From NCBI GenBank assembly GCA_023250175.1, contig JAHFBD010000149.1:1-5758 (forward strand): 5,758 nt of DNA, given 5' to 3'. This stretch comes from Candidatus Melainabacteria bacterium (GTDB lineage Bacteria; Cyanobacteriota; Vampirovibrionia; 2-02-FULL-35-15). The notes beneath the pieces are model-generated. The model saw nothing but the letters and a program-made list of their open reading frames with translations. It did no database searches and had not been told where the DNA came from. The translations under genes were made by a program, and so were the position numbers. Positions 5,716 to 5,758 of the stretch are shown here, one piece after another. Each line of letters begins with the position of its first letter. Positions within the stretch are counted from its first letter, which is position 1.

Positions 5716-5758
5716 TTAGCTAGCTTGTCCTTGTTGTCCTAAAGATACTTGTCTTAGT
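5716..5758 (-). CDS. Possible 3' end of a convergent gene, partial
   Basis: On the minus strand an open frame enters from the right edge, encoding LRQVSLGQQGQAS and ending in TAA (5718-5716), one base from the universal stress protein stop. The residues look protein-like, and the one-base convergent spacing mirrors the gene pair at 3521/3523. With only 13 codons, a second minus frame that is also open (ending TAG at 5722-5720), and no similarity test, this is a weak call. No terminator hairpin is visible here for either gene. Confidence 0.25.
   Translation of the reverse strand, partial: LRQVSLGQQGQAS

Overview
This is an AT-rich (roughly one-third G+C), gene-dense bacterial window. It uses standard codons and, at several genes, classical AAGGAG-type ribosome binding sites. 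It does not contain enough phylogenetic signal for me to name a phylum. Six complete genes are supported, with possible edges of two more. I see no RNA genes, insertion sequences, CRISPR arrays or phage genes.

Left part, minus strand: a complete xanthine dehydrogenase small subunit (xdhA; two [2Fe-2S] clusters plus an FAD domain). Its stop codon shares a base with a possible GTG start of the next gene, where the molybdenum subunit xdhB would be expected. Divergent from it, behind a good sigma-70-like promoter, is a predicted exported C39-like (papain-fold) cysteine peptidase-family protein.

Centre: an unrecognised 334-residue protein. It has a His-rich start, a block of near-perfect ten-residue repeats (xPxLLxxLxx, mostly starting NP), and an Asn/Gln/Thr-rich, probably disordered second half with one more repeat unit. 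It converges, with a single base between stop codons, on a minus-strand membrane protein. That protein has a potassium-channel pore loop whose selectivity filter is altered (S-L-G-Y-G, followed by V instead of D).

Right part, plus strand: a likely two-gene operon of a stand-alone CBS-pair protein and a tandem-domain universal stress protein, separated by 15 bases. Both families usually sense adenine nucleotides, so the pair looks like an energy or stress response module. A possible convergent gene end lies at the right edge.

The most interesting points are: (1) the decapeptide-repeat protein; (2) a composite element (CAAAAGGATGA ... ACCCCTAC-N7-TGATG-(C)AATAA) found upstream of both that gene and the CBS/USP operon, which suggests shared control; (3) a hairpin between the Shine-Dalgarno and the start codon of xdhA; and (4) the unusual channel filter. 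I found no convincing complete new defence or mobile system. The links between these genes are inference from layout only.
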